Made by a program: the position numbers and the translations under genes. A stretch of 24,380 nucleotides of DNA from the NCBI GenBank assembly GCA_035500455.1, contig DATJXG010000451.1, positions 1-24,380 on the forward strand, in the 5' to 3' direction. This document shows, in pieces, positions 1-6,986 of the stretch. Numbering within the stretch: the first letter of the stretch is position 1; every line of letters starts with the position of its first letter. The stretch comes from DATJXG01 sp035500455. GTDB taxonomy: Bacteria > Acidobacteriota > Terriglobia > Terriglobales > Acidobacteriaceae. The notes under the pieces were generated by a model. The model saw nothing but the letters and a program-made list of their open reading frames with translations. It was not told the origin of the DNA and ran no database searches.

Positions 1-401
1 GTGAGCGCTCCCATTTCGCTGGCCAGAGAAGCGATGATCGGGGCCGCGCCGGTGCCCGTGCCACCGCCCAGGCCAGTGGTGACGAACACCATGTCGGAGC
101 CTTCGAGGGCTTCGATGATTTTGTCGGAATCTTCCAGAGCAGCTTTGCGCCCGACTTCGGGATTGGCGCCGGCGCCAAGGCCATTCGTGAGCTTGACGCC
201 GAGCTGAATTTTCATGGGCGCGCGCGAGGTGCGCAGTGCCTGCAGGTCGGTGTTGGCCACGACGAACTCGATGCCGTCCATGCCGGCGTCGATCATGCGG
301 TTTACGGCGTTGCCGCCGCCCCCACCCACACCGATGACCTTGATTCGGGCGTCGTTGCGGGCTTCTTCGTTGAAGCTGATGCGAATGTCGTCTTTTTTCA
401 T
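1..401 (-). CDS. ftsZ: Cell division protein FtsZ (N-terminal part, cut by window edge)
   Basis: Tubulin-like GTPase that polymerises into the division ring at midcell. Only the first 133 codons are in the window. Translation from the ATG at 401 starts MKKDDIRISFNEEARNDARI, followed by the glycine-rich nucleotide-binding loop (KVIGVGGGGGNAVNRM, residues 21-36), a VVANTDLQAL segment (47-56) and the tubulin signature GGGTGTGAAP (about 112-121), all diagnostic of FtsZ. It is the last visible gene of the ftsQ-ftsA-ftsZ group and is separated from ftsA by 140 bp that hold a REP-like doublet. No strong Shine-Dalgarno sequence precedes the ATG. Identity is certain; the C-terminal tail that binds FtsA cannot be seen. 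Confidence 0.97.
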   Translation of the reverse strand, partial: MKKDDIRISFNEEARNDARIKVIGVGGGGGNAVNRMIDAGMDGIEFVVANTDLQALRTSRAPMKIQLGVKLTNGLGAGANPEVGRKAALEDSDKIIEALEGSDMVFVTTGLGGGTGTGAAPIIASLASEMGAL

Positions 402-452
402 GTGCGCCGCCGTAAAGTTAGTTTTTCAAACGCTTGCCTCTAGCTATTGAAT

Positions 453-539
453 GTAGGCGCGGGCGTCCTCGCCCGTGCATCCCTCTGCTCAGACCAAGCT
501 CTATGCCGCTCCTGCACGGCCTAGGACGCCCGCGCCTAC
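453..539. repeat. REP-like inverted doublet between ftsA and ftsZ
   Basis: Two 27-nt arms (453-479 and 513-539) are inverted copies matching at 25 of 27 positions, separated by 33 nt. The outer 17 bp (GTAGGCGCGGGCGTCCT and its complement) are perfect. The left arm also folds on itself: CGGGCG (460-465), TCCT loop, CGCCCG (470-475). Two palindromic units in opposite orientation is the layout of REP doublets (BIMEs) in other bacteria. It lies downstream of ftsA and upstream of ftsZ, so it would be transcribed in the ftsQAZ message and could affect its processing or the ftsZ level; that role is inference. Confidence 0.85.
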
Positions 540-541
540 CC

Positions 542-1762
542 TCACGCGCCTTTGCCTACCAGCATGGCTTTCAGCTTTGCGCTCCAGCGGTCTTCCTGCA
601 GGCCGCGGGCGATGCGGGCGCGGTGGCCGTAGAACGCCATTCCCAGCACCGTGGCGAATTCCGGCTCGGCCAGGTGAGCGGGCATCTTGGGCAAAGGCAT
701 GGGCCACGACAAGCGCACGGGGCGCCGCAATACCGACTCGGCGACATCCAGCGTTCCCGGCAGGCGGGATGCCCCGCCGCTCAGGACGATCCCCGCTACG
801 CAGGCTTCCAGCACGCCGGCGTGGCGAAGGTTGTCGCGCAGCAACTCGAATAGTTCGCGGGCGCGCGGCTCCAGGATTTCTCCCACCATGCGCTGCGAGA
901 CCATTCGCGAAGGCCGGTCGCCAACCGAGGGAACCTCGACCTGGTTGCCCTCGGGGATGAGCGTCACGATGGCATTGCCATACAGCTTCTTGATTTTTTC
1001 AGCTTCGGAGACCGCAGTGCATAGTCCGACGGAAAGATCGCTGGTGAAGTGATCGCCGCCGATCGGGACCACACCGGTATGAATGACGGCGCCCTCCTGA
1101 AAGACCACCAGGCAAGTGGAGCCCGCGCCCATATCGGCGAGGCACACGCCCAACTCGCGCTCGTCATTGCGGAGCACGGAATCGGCACAGGCCAGGGGCT
1201 CGAATACAGTGTCATCCACGTGGACCCCGGCGCGATTCACGGCGGTTACCACGTTCTGAGCGGCGCTGGAGGCTGCGGTCACCATGTGCACCCGCACCTC
1301 CAGCCGGGCTGCCATCATGCCCAGCGGATCGCGCACCCCGGATTGATCATCGAGGATGAACTCCTGCGGCAACAGGTGCAAGATCTCGCGGTCCGCAGGC
1401 AAAGGGATGGCGCGGGCCTTATCAACCGCCAGGCGAATCTCATCGCGAGTGATTTCCCTGGCGCGCGTACCCAGGCTGATGCCGCCATGACTGTTCACTC
1501 CGCGCGCATGCGAGCCGGCAACGCCGACGATGGCGTGCTCCACCGGAATTCCGGAAGAGTCTTCGGCTTCTTCGACGGCGTTCTGGATGGAGCCCACAGC
1601 CTTCTCCAGGTCCACAATCACGCCCTTGCGTGAGCCGCGCGAGTCAGCCACGCCGTGGCCGCGGTAACGCAGGCCGGAGTCGCTGACCTCGGCCACCAGG
1701 ACGCAAGTCTTGGCGCTGCCTACGTCGATTGCCGTCAGAAAGTGCTCGTGCTGGTTTCCCAT
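542..1762 (-). CDS. ftsA: Cell division protein FtsA
   Basis: Actin-like ATPase that tethers FtsZ filaments to the membrane and recruits later divisome proteins. The 406-residue length is typical. Visible motifs are the phosphate-1 motif (AIDVGSAKTCVLVAEV, residues 11-26), the SHS2 (1C) region with GVAGSHARG, phosphate-2 (LADMGAGSTCLVVF, about 208-221) and the adenosine motif (GIVLSGGASRLPG, about 320-332). The C-terminus, DRWSAKLKAMLVGKGA, could form the amphipathic membrane-binding helix. The ATG at 1762 follows the ftsQ stop codon after only 2 nt, which indicates translational coupling. A REP-like doublet follows before ftsZ. Confidence 0.96.
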   Translation of the reverse strand: MGNQHEHFLTAIDVGSAKTCVLVAEVSDSGLRYRGHGVADSRGSRKGVIVDLEKAVGSIQNAVEEAEDSSGIPVEHAIVGVAGSHARGVNSHGGISLGTRAREITRDEIRLAVDKARAIPLPADREILHLLPQEFILDDQSGVRDPLGMMAARLEVRVHMVTAASSAAQNVVTAVNRAGVHVDDTVFEPLACADSVLRNDERELGVCLADMGAGSTCLVVFQEGAVIHTGVVPIGGDHFTSDLSVGLCTAVSEAEKIKKLYGNAIVTLIPEGNQVEVPSVGDRPSRMVSQRMVGEILEPRARELFELLRDNLRHAGVLEACVAGIVLSGGASRLPGTLDVAESVLRRPVRLSWPMPLPKMPAHLAEPEFATVLGMAFYGHRARIARGLQEDRWSAKLKAMLVGKGA

Positions 1763-1764
1763 GT

Positions 1765-3102
1765 CTATTGCTGTTCCTGGCCCTTGGCAATGGCCGGGCT
1801 TGGTTTCTTCCCGGCCGTGACGGTTATCGGTTTATGGACGATGGGTGCAGCGCTGTTTTTTTTCGCCGGCGTTCTGTGCGCGGGTGCCCTTTGTTCGTGG
1901 CGGGAGGCCGGCCTCGTCTTCAACCCCGCCTTCGCTCGTGGCCTCTCTATGCGCGGCCTGGGATGTGCCAGGCTGGGCTTGTGGCCGGCGGCGGATTTTT
2001 CTGGCGCCTTCGCGGCGGGAACTCTTGCTACCTCCCGGCTGGGCTGCGGGACAGGCGGCCGAAGCACCGGCTCGTGGGTGACCAGCGCCGCATCCTTTAC
2101 ACCCGCAGCCACCGCCTGCCGCGCCGCATTCGGCGAGAGCGGCGCCTGCCGCGGTACACCGTGCAACTCCGGATTGACGATGATCTGCCGGTCGTAGCGC
2201 AAATCCACCGACTCCAGCTTGTCGAACTGCTGCCGCCACTGCTGCACGTGAGTGACATAGATCTTGTAGCGGTCAAGATAGTTCGAGGAGCCGAGGTGCA
2301 CCAGCACTTCCCCCTGCGGGCTTTGAGCCAGGACTTTCACGTCGTCGGGGTCGGACAGATCCACTTCGCTGATTTCCTGCGAGTAGCGCGCTCCGCCGGA
2401 ATCCAACTGGCTAATGACATCGTGGTAAATCTTCATGCGCGCGGCGCGGGTGGAGAGCGGCTCGCCGGGATTGGTGCCGAGGATGACCGGAAAAGAATAT
2501 TTGCCTTTGGCGGGCAATTCCATCAGCACGCCGCCGGCATCGATCAGCATGATGCGCGAGCCGACCCGGGCAAAGGCAACTGGGGTGCGCTCGTGGACCT
2601 CGATTCTCAGGCGATTGGGCACGAAGCGCATCACGCTGGCCGATTCCACCCAGGAAATCTGCTCCAGCTGCGCCTTGCGCTGCTCAAGGGGAACGAAAAA
2701 AATGTTGCGGCCGATATCGCCGCCCATCACTTCCATCACCTGGGAACGGGTTACGTTGTGCAGGCCGGCAATTTCGATATCGTCGCTGGAGTCCACGCGA
2801 AAGCGCCAGGAATGCTTGCCATAGCCATAAAGGGAACCTGCGATGACGCAGCAAACTGCGATCGCGGCAAGCGCGGCGGCAATCCACAGCAGCCGGGTTG
2901 CGGTTTTTCTGGGCAGAGCCCCGCGGCGGACGGAGACGCGCTTTTGTCCGCGCAGGAACGGCGATTCCTCATCCACATCGAGGTCGAGCAGGCGGGCGTC
3001 GTCGGGAGCGGGATCTTTGCGAGGCGCTTCGCGGCGCACCGGCCCGTCGGCCAGTGGATACAACTCTTCCTGCTCGATGGTAGGGACGGATTTCCTCGCC
3101 AT
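1765..3102 (-). CDS. ftsQ: Cell division protein FtsQ/DivIB with long basic C-terminal tail
   Basis: Bitopic divisome protein linking early cytoplasmic and late periplasmic division proteins. Numbered from the ATG at 3102 (a TTG directly upstream is the only earlier option), it has a charged cytoplasmic N-terminus of about 70 residues, one membrane helix (about 71-91), a POTRA domain (about 107-173, with IAGLHNVTRSQVME and VPNRLRIEVHERTPVA) and the FtsQ beta domain (to about 312, ending SVDLRYDRQIIVNPE). A tail of about 130 residues rich in Pro, Ala, Lys and Arg follows, which most FtsQ proteins lack. Position directly upstream of ftsA (2-nt gap) agrees with the assignment. A weak -10-like TATAGT lies about 40 nt upstream. 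Confidence 0.93.
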   Translation of the reverse strand: MARKSVPTIEQEELYPLADGPVRREAPRKDPAPDDARLLDLDVDEESPFLRGQKRVSVRRGALPRKTATRLLWIAAALAAIAVCCVIAGSLYGYGKHSWRFRVDSSDDIEIAGLHNVTRSQVMEVMGGDIGRNIFFVPLEQRKAQLEQISWVESASVMRFVPNRLRIEVHERTPVAFARVGSRIMLIDAGGVLMELPAKGKYSFPVILGTNPGEPLSTRAARMKIYHDVISQLDSGGARYSQEISEVDLSDPDDVKVLAQSPQGEVLVHLGSSNYLDRYKIYVTHVQQWRQQFDKLESVDLRYDRQIIVNPELHGVPRQAPLSPNAARQAVAAGVKDAALVTHEPVLRPPVPQPSREVARVPAAKAPEKSAAGHKPSLAHPRPRIERPRAKAGLKTRPASRHEQRAPAHRTPAKKNSAAPIVHKPITVTAGKKPSPAIAKGQEQQ

Positions 3103-3141
3103 CAACTCAGGTCAGTTGTCGTGGGAATCGCGAGCGAGTCA

Positions 3142-3147
3142 ACTATA
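3142..3147 (-). promoter_or_regulatory. Possible -10 element upstream of ftsQ
   Basis: The minus strand reads TATAGT (5 of 6 to TATAAT) in an AT-rich stretch of an otherwise GC-rich region, about 40 nt upstream of the ftsQ start. No good -35 hexamer lies 16-18 nt upstream, so this is a weak candidate for a local ftsQAZ promoter. Confidence 0.25.
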
Positions 3148-3230
3148 AACGCTTTTGCAGAATTGAGATAGAAAAAATTTCCCGCAGTTTTGCACAGAAG
3201 TGCAGTTGCATCCGGCGGACGTTCCCGAAT

Positions 3231-3632
3231 TTATTCCTCCGCCTGGCAGTGAAGCCGAACGTTGGGTTGGGGAATCTCGACGGCCTGAACGTTGATATCC
3301 GCCATCCTCGCATTCACCCGGCTCAGGGCGGCGGTGGCCCTGGCTATCTGCGCGCTGCGGCGATCTATTTTGGCCTGCGCGCGATCTACCCGTGCCTGCA
3401 CCCGGGCCACAGCCAGTTGCACCCGTTCATCTACCCGGACTTCACGATCCCCCGGCACCGGCCGGTTGTTTCCCAGGTAAGCCAGCGCTTCCGTGGAAGC
3501 CTGGCGGGTAATGTGCTGGACTTCATGCAAAGCGCACTGCGCCCAAGCCCGGCCCTCATTCGTGTAGCGTTGGCCCACACCCACCGCCAGAACGCCTACC
3601 GCGAGCATGTACAAGGCTTTATCCGAAACCAT
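3231..3632 (-). CDS. Small membrane-anchored or exported helical protein, unknown function
   Basis: Not a family I recognise. The start at 3632 is chosen because GGAAGGAG sits about 7 nt upstream of it; the frame could extend seven codons further to an ATG at 3653. The 133-residue product has a hydrophobic segment near the N-terminus (ALYMLAVGVLAVGVG, about 6-20) that could be a signal peptide or anchor. A long helical stretch follows (about 64-112, ERVQLAVARVQARVDRAQ and on) rich in Arg, Ala, Asp and Gln with regular hydrophobic positions, suggesting a coiled coil. The C-terminus is short and polar. It lies between a small membrane protein gene and ftsQ in the same direction, so it is probably co-expressed with division genes. 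Function is unknown. Confidence 0.7.
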   Translation of the reverse strand: MVSDKALYMLAVGVLAVGVGQRYTNEGRAWAQCALHEVQHITRQASTEALAYLGNNRPVPGDREVRVDERVQLAVARVQARVDRAQAKIDRRSAQIARATAALSRVNARMADINVQAVEIPQPNVRLHCQAEE

Positions 3633-3683
3633 GTTGCCACTCCTTCCCCACATGCAGGGTTAGACGAGCGCCCGCAAAAATCG

Positions 3684-4112
3684 TCAACAACGGTTGTTAG
3701 GGGTGTCTTTGGGGAATTCTCGCCGTACGTTTCGGCTGAGAAGGTAGGCCAGGAGGCATGCGGCAACCACGACACCCACTGAGCCACGAAGGACATCGCC
3801 TCTTATCAGATTGACTCCATCTCCCAACACCTGAGTGGCGATGATCAGGACGGCCAGCATCCACCCCCAGTAGCGTCGCCGAAACCATCCGATTGCCGCC
3901 AGGGCGAGAGCACCTCCGAGCAGCAGGAAGAGAAAGCCGACTACTCGCCCCAGTGGCCGCAACTGCGTGTAGGCTGCGGGATTGAAAGCCCAAATTCGCT
4001 CCAGCGGGGTTTCGGGGGAGATGAAAGTAATCCCGGCCAGAGAGGCCATGGCGAATCCAAAAAGCAGAAAGATGCCGACCGCAGTTAAGCCTTTGGAGGA
4101 ATGAGATGACAT
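3684..4112 (-). CDS. Small four-helix membrane protein, unknown function
   Basis: 142 residues with four predicted membrane helices (about 10-30, 56-75, 82-98 and 110-127) and a WFRRRYWGW loop between helices 2 and 3. The last residues are charged (RNVRREFPKDTPNNRC). I do not recognise the family. The ATG at 4112 is 2 nt downstream of the murC stop codon, so it is almost certainly translated from the murC message, possibly by coupling, since no clear Shine-Dalgarno site is seen. The gene occupies the place where murB or ddl lies in many dcw clusters but resembles neither. A 13-nt near-palindrome (AACAACGGTTGTT, 3686-3698) covers its final codons, upstream of the next gene. Confidence 0.75.
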   Translation of the reverse strand: MSSHSSKGLTAVGIFLLFGFAMASLAGITFISPETPLERIWAFNPAAYTQLRPLGRVVGFLFLLLGGALALAAIGWFRRRYWGWMLAVLIIATQVLGDGVNLIRGDVLRGSVGVVVAACLLAYLLSRNVRREFPKDTPNNRC

Positions 4113-4114
4113 CG

Positions 4115-5554
4115 CTACTCTGGTGAGGCCGGCGCTGCGGCGGCGGAGGGACCGCCGGCCGTTTCCATTTCCCGCAATTTCTCCAGCACAAGCGGGCCAA
4201 GCTGCGAGACGCTGCCCGCGCCCAGAGTCAGGATCATGTCGCCAGCCTGAGCTGCGGCTACAGCGGACTCCACCGCGTCGGCAAAGGAGCCTGCGTACGA
4301 GGCGGTCCCACTCTCTCCCACCCGGATGCGCTGGCTCAAGGCCTGGCCTGTAATGCCTTCAATCGGCATCTCACTGGCGGCGTAGATATCGAGGACGGCC
4401 AGCGAATCAGCGTCGCCGAATGCGGTGGCGAACTGATCGAGCAGATCGCGGGTGCGGGTATAGCGGTGGGGCTGGAAGATCACGTGAATCTTGCGGAAGC
4501 CGCACTGCTTCGCGGCGGCCAGGGTGGCGCGAATTTCGGTGGGGTGATGGCCGTAGTCGTCGATTACGCTGATGCCGGCAGCCTTACCGCGCAACTGGAA
4601 GCGGCGGTCCACCCCGCGAAAGTTTTCCAGCGCACTGCGAATCTGCTCGCAGGGGATGTCCAGACCGATCCCCACCGCAATGGCGGCCGTTGCATTCAGA
4701 ATATTGTGGGCCCCGGGGACGTGCAGGCGGAATTCGCCGAGAGTCTGTCCGCGGTAGGAGATATCGAAATCGCTGACCGGCAAATCCCGGTCCGGATCCA
4801 GGCCGGCCTTTCCCGGCTTGATGTGGAAATCGGAGCCGCGCCGCGTGCCGTAGGTGACGGCGCGCCGCTGAATGGAAGGCAGCAGGCGGCGTAGCGCGGG
4901 ATCATCATTGCAGAGCACGATCATGCCGTAGAACGGCACGCGGTCGGCAAACTCGAGGAAAGCCCGCTGCACATCCCGCATATTGCGGTAACAGTCCATA
5001 TGCTCGCGGTCGATGTTGGTGATGACGGAGAGGATGGGAGAGAGCTTGAGGAAGGAGCGGTCGCTCTCGTCGGCTTCAGCGACGAGATACTGAGACTTTC
5101 CCAGGCGGGCGTTCGATCCCATGGCGTCCACACGGCCGCCGACGACGACTGTCGGGTCCAGGCCGCCGGCAGCCAGTACGGCGGCGACCATCGATGTGGT
5201 GGTGGTCTTGCCGTGCATGCCCGCGATGGCGATGCCGTATTTCAGGCGCATCAACTCGGCAAGCATTTCCGCTCGCGGAATTACCGGGATATGCGCCTTG
5301 CGGGCCTCGCAGACTTCGTGATTCTCCGGCGCGATGGCCGAACTGGTCACGACCACCTCGGCGCCGGACACGTTTCCGGCCTGGTGGCCTTCAAAGATAA
5401 CCGCCCCCAAGCCTGCCAGGCGCTGAGTTACGGCAGAAGCCTTCAGGTCCGAGCCAGAGACCTTGTAGCCGAGGTTCAGTAACACCTCGGCGATGCCGCT
5501 CATGCCGATGCCGCCGATGCCCACGAAATGAATGCGCTGAATCTTGGCGAACAT
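4115..5554 (-). CDS. murC: UDP-N-acetylmuramate--L-alanine ligase MurC
   Basis: Cytoplasmic ATP-dependent ligase that adds L-alanine to UDP-MurNAc, the first amino acid step of peptidoglycan precursor synthesis. The 479-residue length is typical. Visible motifs are the N-terminal UDP-binding Rossmann motif (HFVGIGGIGMSGIAEVLL, residues 9-26), the ATP loop GMHGKTTTT (112-120), the central motif TNIDREHMDCY, and C-terminal Mur ligase signatures DDYGHHPTEI and FQPHRYTRTRDL. The last residues are a low-complexity Ala/Pro tail. The spacer to upstream murG is about 260 bp and repeat-rich. The following gene begins 2 nt after the stop. Confidence 0.97.
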   Translation of the reverse strand: MFAKIQRIHFVGIGGIGMSGIAEVLLNLGYKVSGSDLKASAVTQRLAGLGAVIFEGHQAGNVSGAEVVVTSSAIAPENHEVCEARKAHIPVIPRAEMLAELMRLKYGIAIAGMHGKTTTTSMVAAVLAAGGLDPTVVVGGRVDAMGSNARLGKSQYLVAEADESDRSFLKLSPILSVITNIDREHMDCYRNMRDVQRAFLEFADRVPFYGMIVLCNDDPALRRLLPSIQRRAVTYGTRRGSDFHIKPGKAGLDPDRDLPVSDFDISYRGQTLGEFRLHVPGAHNILNATAAIAVGIGLDIPCEQIRSALENFRGVDRRFQLRGKAAGISVIDDYGHHPTEIRATLAAAKQCGFRKIHVIFQPHRYTRTRDLLDQFATAFGDADSLAVLDIYAASEMPIEGITGQALSQRIRVGESGTASYAGSFADAVESAVAAAQAGDMILTLGAGSVSQLGPLVLEKLREMETAGGPSAAAAPASPE

Positions 5555-5571
5555 TTCAGGTCAACTTCTTT

Positions 5572-5825
5572 GCCACCGATTTCCGCGGATCAACAACTTG
5601 GTGTCGCACAACAAGCACTCTTCCTCCCTCATTTCGTTAAGGTTCGCGCTTTCCGGGGTCCGTGGTTCCGCAAGCAGGCAAAGCCACCACGAAGGACACC
5701 AAGGGTACACGAAGGTACACCAAGGAGATTGGGCAAACGAAAGACGCATCCTGCGCTAAGCCGTAGAACTTGTCTAGACTATAAATCCCCAGACGACATA
5801 TCCGAAGATCCGTTAAATCCGCGGC
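5572..5825. repeat. Composite repeat-rich spacer between murG and murC
   Basis: Three repeat pieces fill this spacer. A unit at 5572-5594 reads GCCACCGATTTCCGCGGAT then CAAC. A related unit in the opposite orientation is at 5799-5825, overlapping the murG stop; its complement reads GCCGCGGATTTAACGGATC and on. Between them are four copies of CAC[G/C]AAGG at 5688-5695, 5697-5704, 5708-5715 and 5718-5725, with period 9 to 11. An 8-bp palindrome GTCTAGAC lies near 5773-5780. I infer these belong to dispersed intergenic repeat families. No gene or convincing promoter was seen here. Confidence 0.65.
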
Positions 5826-6892
5826 TGCTCCTGCTGTTCCGCGAGTTCAGCAGCCATCCCGGCAATCTCGCGCGCGGCATTTGGATGCGCCAGGGCGCGG
5901 GCCGCGTGACTCATGCGTGCCAATCGCTCCGGGTCGCCAAGAAGCGCGGCGACAGTTTCTACCAGCCAAACCTGTTCCAGGCTGGTTTCTTCCAGCAGCA
6001 CGGCAGCGCCTGCGCGCTCGAGCGTCTGCGCGTTTACCCGCTGATGGTCGTCGGCTGCTCGCGGGAAGGGTACGAATATCGCGGGCTTTCCCGCTGCCGT
6101 GATTTCCGCGACTGTGCTGGCGCCGGAGCGGCAGAGCAGCAGGTCGGCGCGGGCGAAGAATGAAGGCATGTCGTCGATGAAGCGGTAAACCTCAACCGCG
6201 CCCATCCCGCCATAAGCCCTTTGGGCTTCCTCGTAATCGCGCTCGCCCGTCTGGTGGATGATGCGGATGCCCGGCGCCTGCTTCAGCAACTCAGGCATGC
6301 ACTGGATCATGGCGACATTGATGGCATGCGCTCCCTGGCTGCCTCCGAAGACCAGCAAGGTCGGCGGGCCGCCTGCAGTTTTTCCCGCGATCTCAAAGAA
6401 GGCCTGTCGCACCGGGACGCCGGTAACGTGCGCGCGGCGGAAGTACTTCGCGGTTTCCTCAAAGTGGACCGCGGCCGCTGAAACCCATCGTGCTACCACC
6501 CGGTTGGCAAAACCGGGAACGACGTTCGGCTCAAACGCCAGCGTGGGAACGCCTTTCCAAATAGCAGCGAGCATGGCCGGTCCGGAGGCGTAACCGCCAA
6601 CGCCAATCACCACGTCGGGCCGGAAATCGCCGAGAATGCGCCGTCCCTGCCAGACCGCCGCCGGAAGGCCAAAGGAAGTCTTGATGCGGGTCTTAAGATC
6701 CACGCGGTTCAGCGCACCCACTTCAATCAGCCGCAGCGGAAAGCCGGCTGCCGGCACAAGACGATTCTCGATTCCGCGCGCTGTGCCTACAAACAGCACC
6801 TCCGCATCATGTTGCTCCTGGAGTTCCCGGGCGATGGCGAGAGCGGGAATGACGTGCCCACCGGTTCCTCCTCCCGCCAGAATGGCCCGCAT
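5813..6892 (-). CDS. murG: UDP-GlcNAc:lipid I N-acetylglucosaminyltransferase MurG
   Basis: GT28 glycosyltransferase that turns lipid I into lipid II at the inner face of the membrane. The ATG at 6892 is chosen because the family begins directly with the first strand and glycine loop (MRAILAGGGTGGHVIPALAI); a GTG 13 codons upstream would add an untypical extension. From that start it is 359 residues, the usual size. Other motifs are GVGGYASGP (donor/acceptor cleft), LVFGGSQGAHAIN (start of the C-terminal domain) and the UDP-GlcNAc site LLCRSGASTVAEITAAGKPA with PFPRAADDHQ. It precedes murC in the same direction. No clear Shine-Dalgarno sequence was seen. Confidence 0.96.
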   Translation of the reverse strand: MRAILAGGGTGGHVIPALAIARELQEQHDAEVLFVGTARGIENRLVPAAGFPLRLIEVGALNRVDLKTRIKTSFGLPAAVWQGRRILGDFRPDVVIGVGGYASGPAMLAAIWKGVPTLAFEPNVVPGFANRVVARWVSAAAVHFEETAKYFRRAHVTGVPVRQAFFEIAGKTAGGPPTLLVFGGSQGAHAINVAMIQCMPELLKQAPGIRIIHQTGERDYEEAQRAYGGMGAVEVYRFIDDMPSFFARADLLLCRSGASTVAEITAAGKPAIFVPFPRAADDHQRVNAQTLERAGAAVLLEETSLEQVWLVETVAALLGDPERLARMSHAARALAHPNAAREIAGMAAELAEQQEQPRI

Positions 6893-6986
6893 GGGGTGAC
6901 TATAGCGCAAGTGTGGCGCGGGTGCCCTCACCCGGGAAAAAGCGGGGCTGAAGCATTTCCTGACTGATGCGATGGTTCGGGCTCAA

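Noticed and set aside
1729..3171. 480-codon plus-strand open frame opposite ftsQ
   Set aside because: It lies antisense to clear FtsQ coding, has no family-like motif, and is the kind of open frame that high-GC codon bias produces.
3191..3204. Small hairpin TGCAC/GTGCA upstream of ftsQ as a terminator
   Set aside because: Stem of only 5 bp, and the T-run lies about 14 nt away.
5561..5749. Minus-strand 62-codon frame in the murG-murC spacer
   Set aside because: Its sequence is produced by the CAC[G/C]AAGG repeats (WC/P-rich stretch) and shows no ribosome-binding site or family match.
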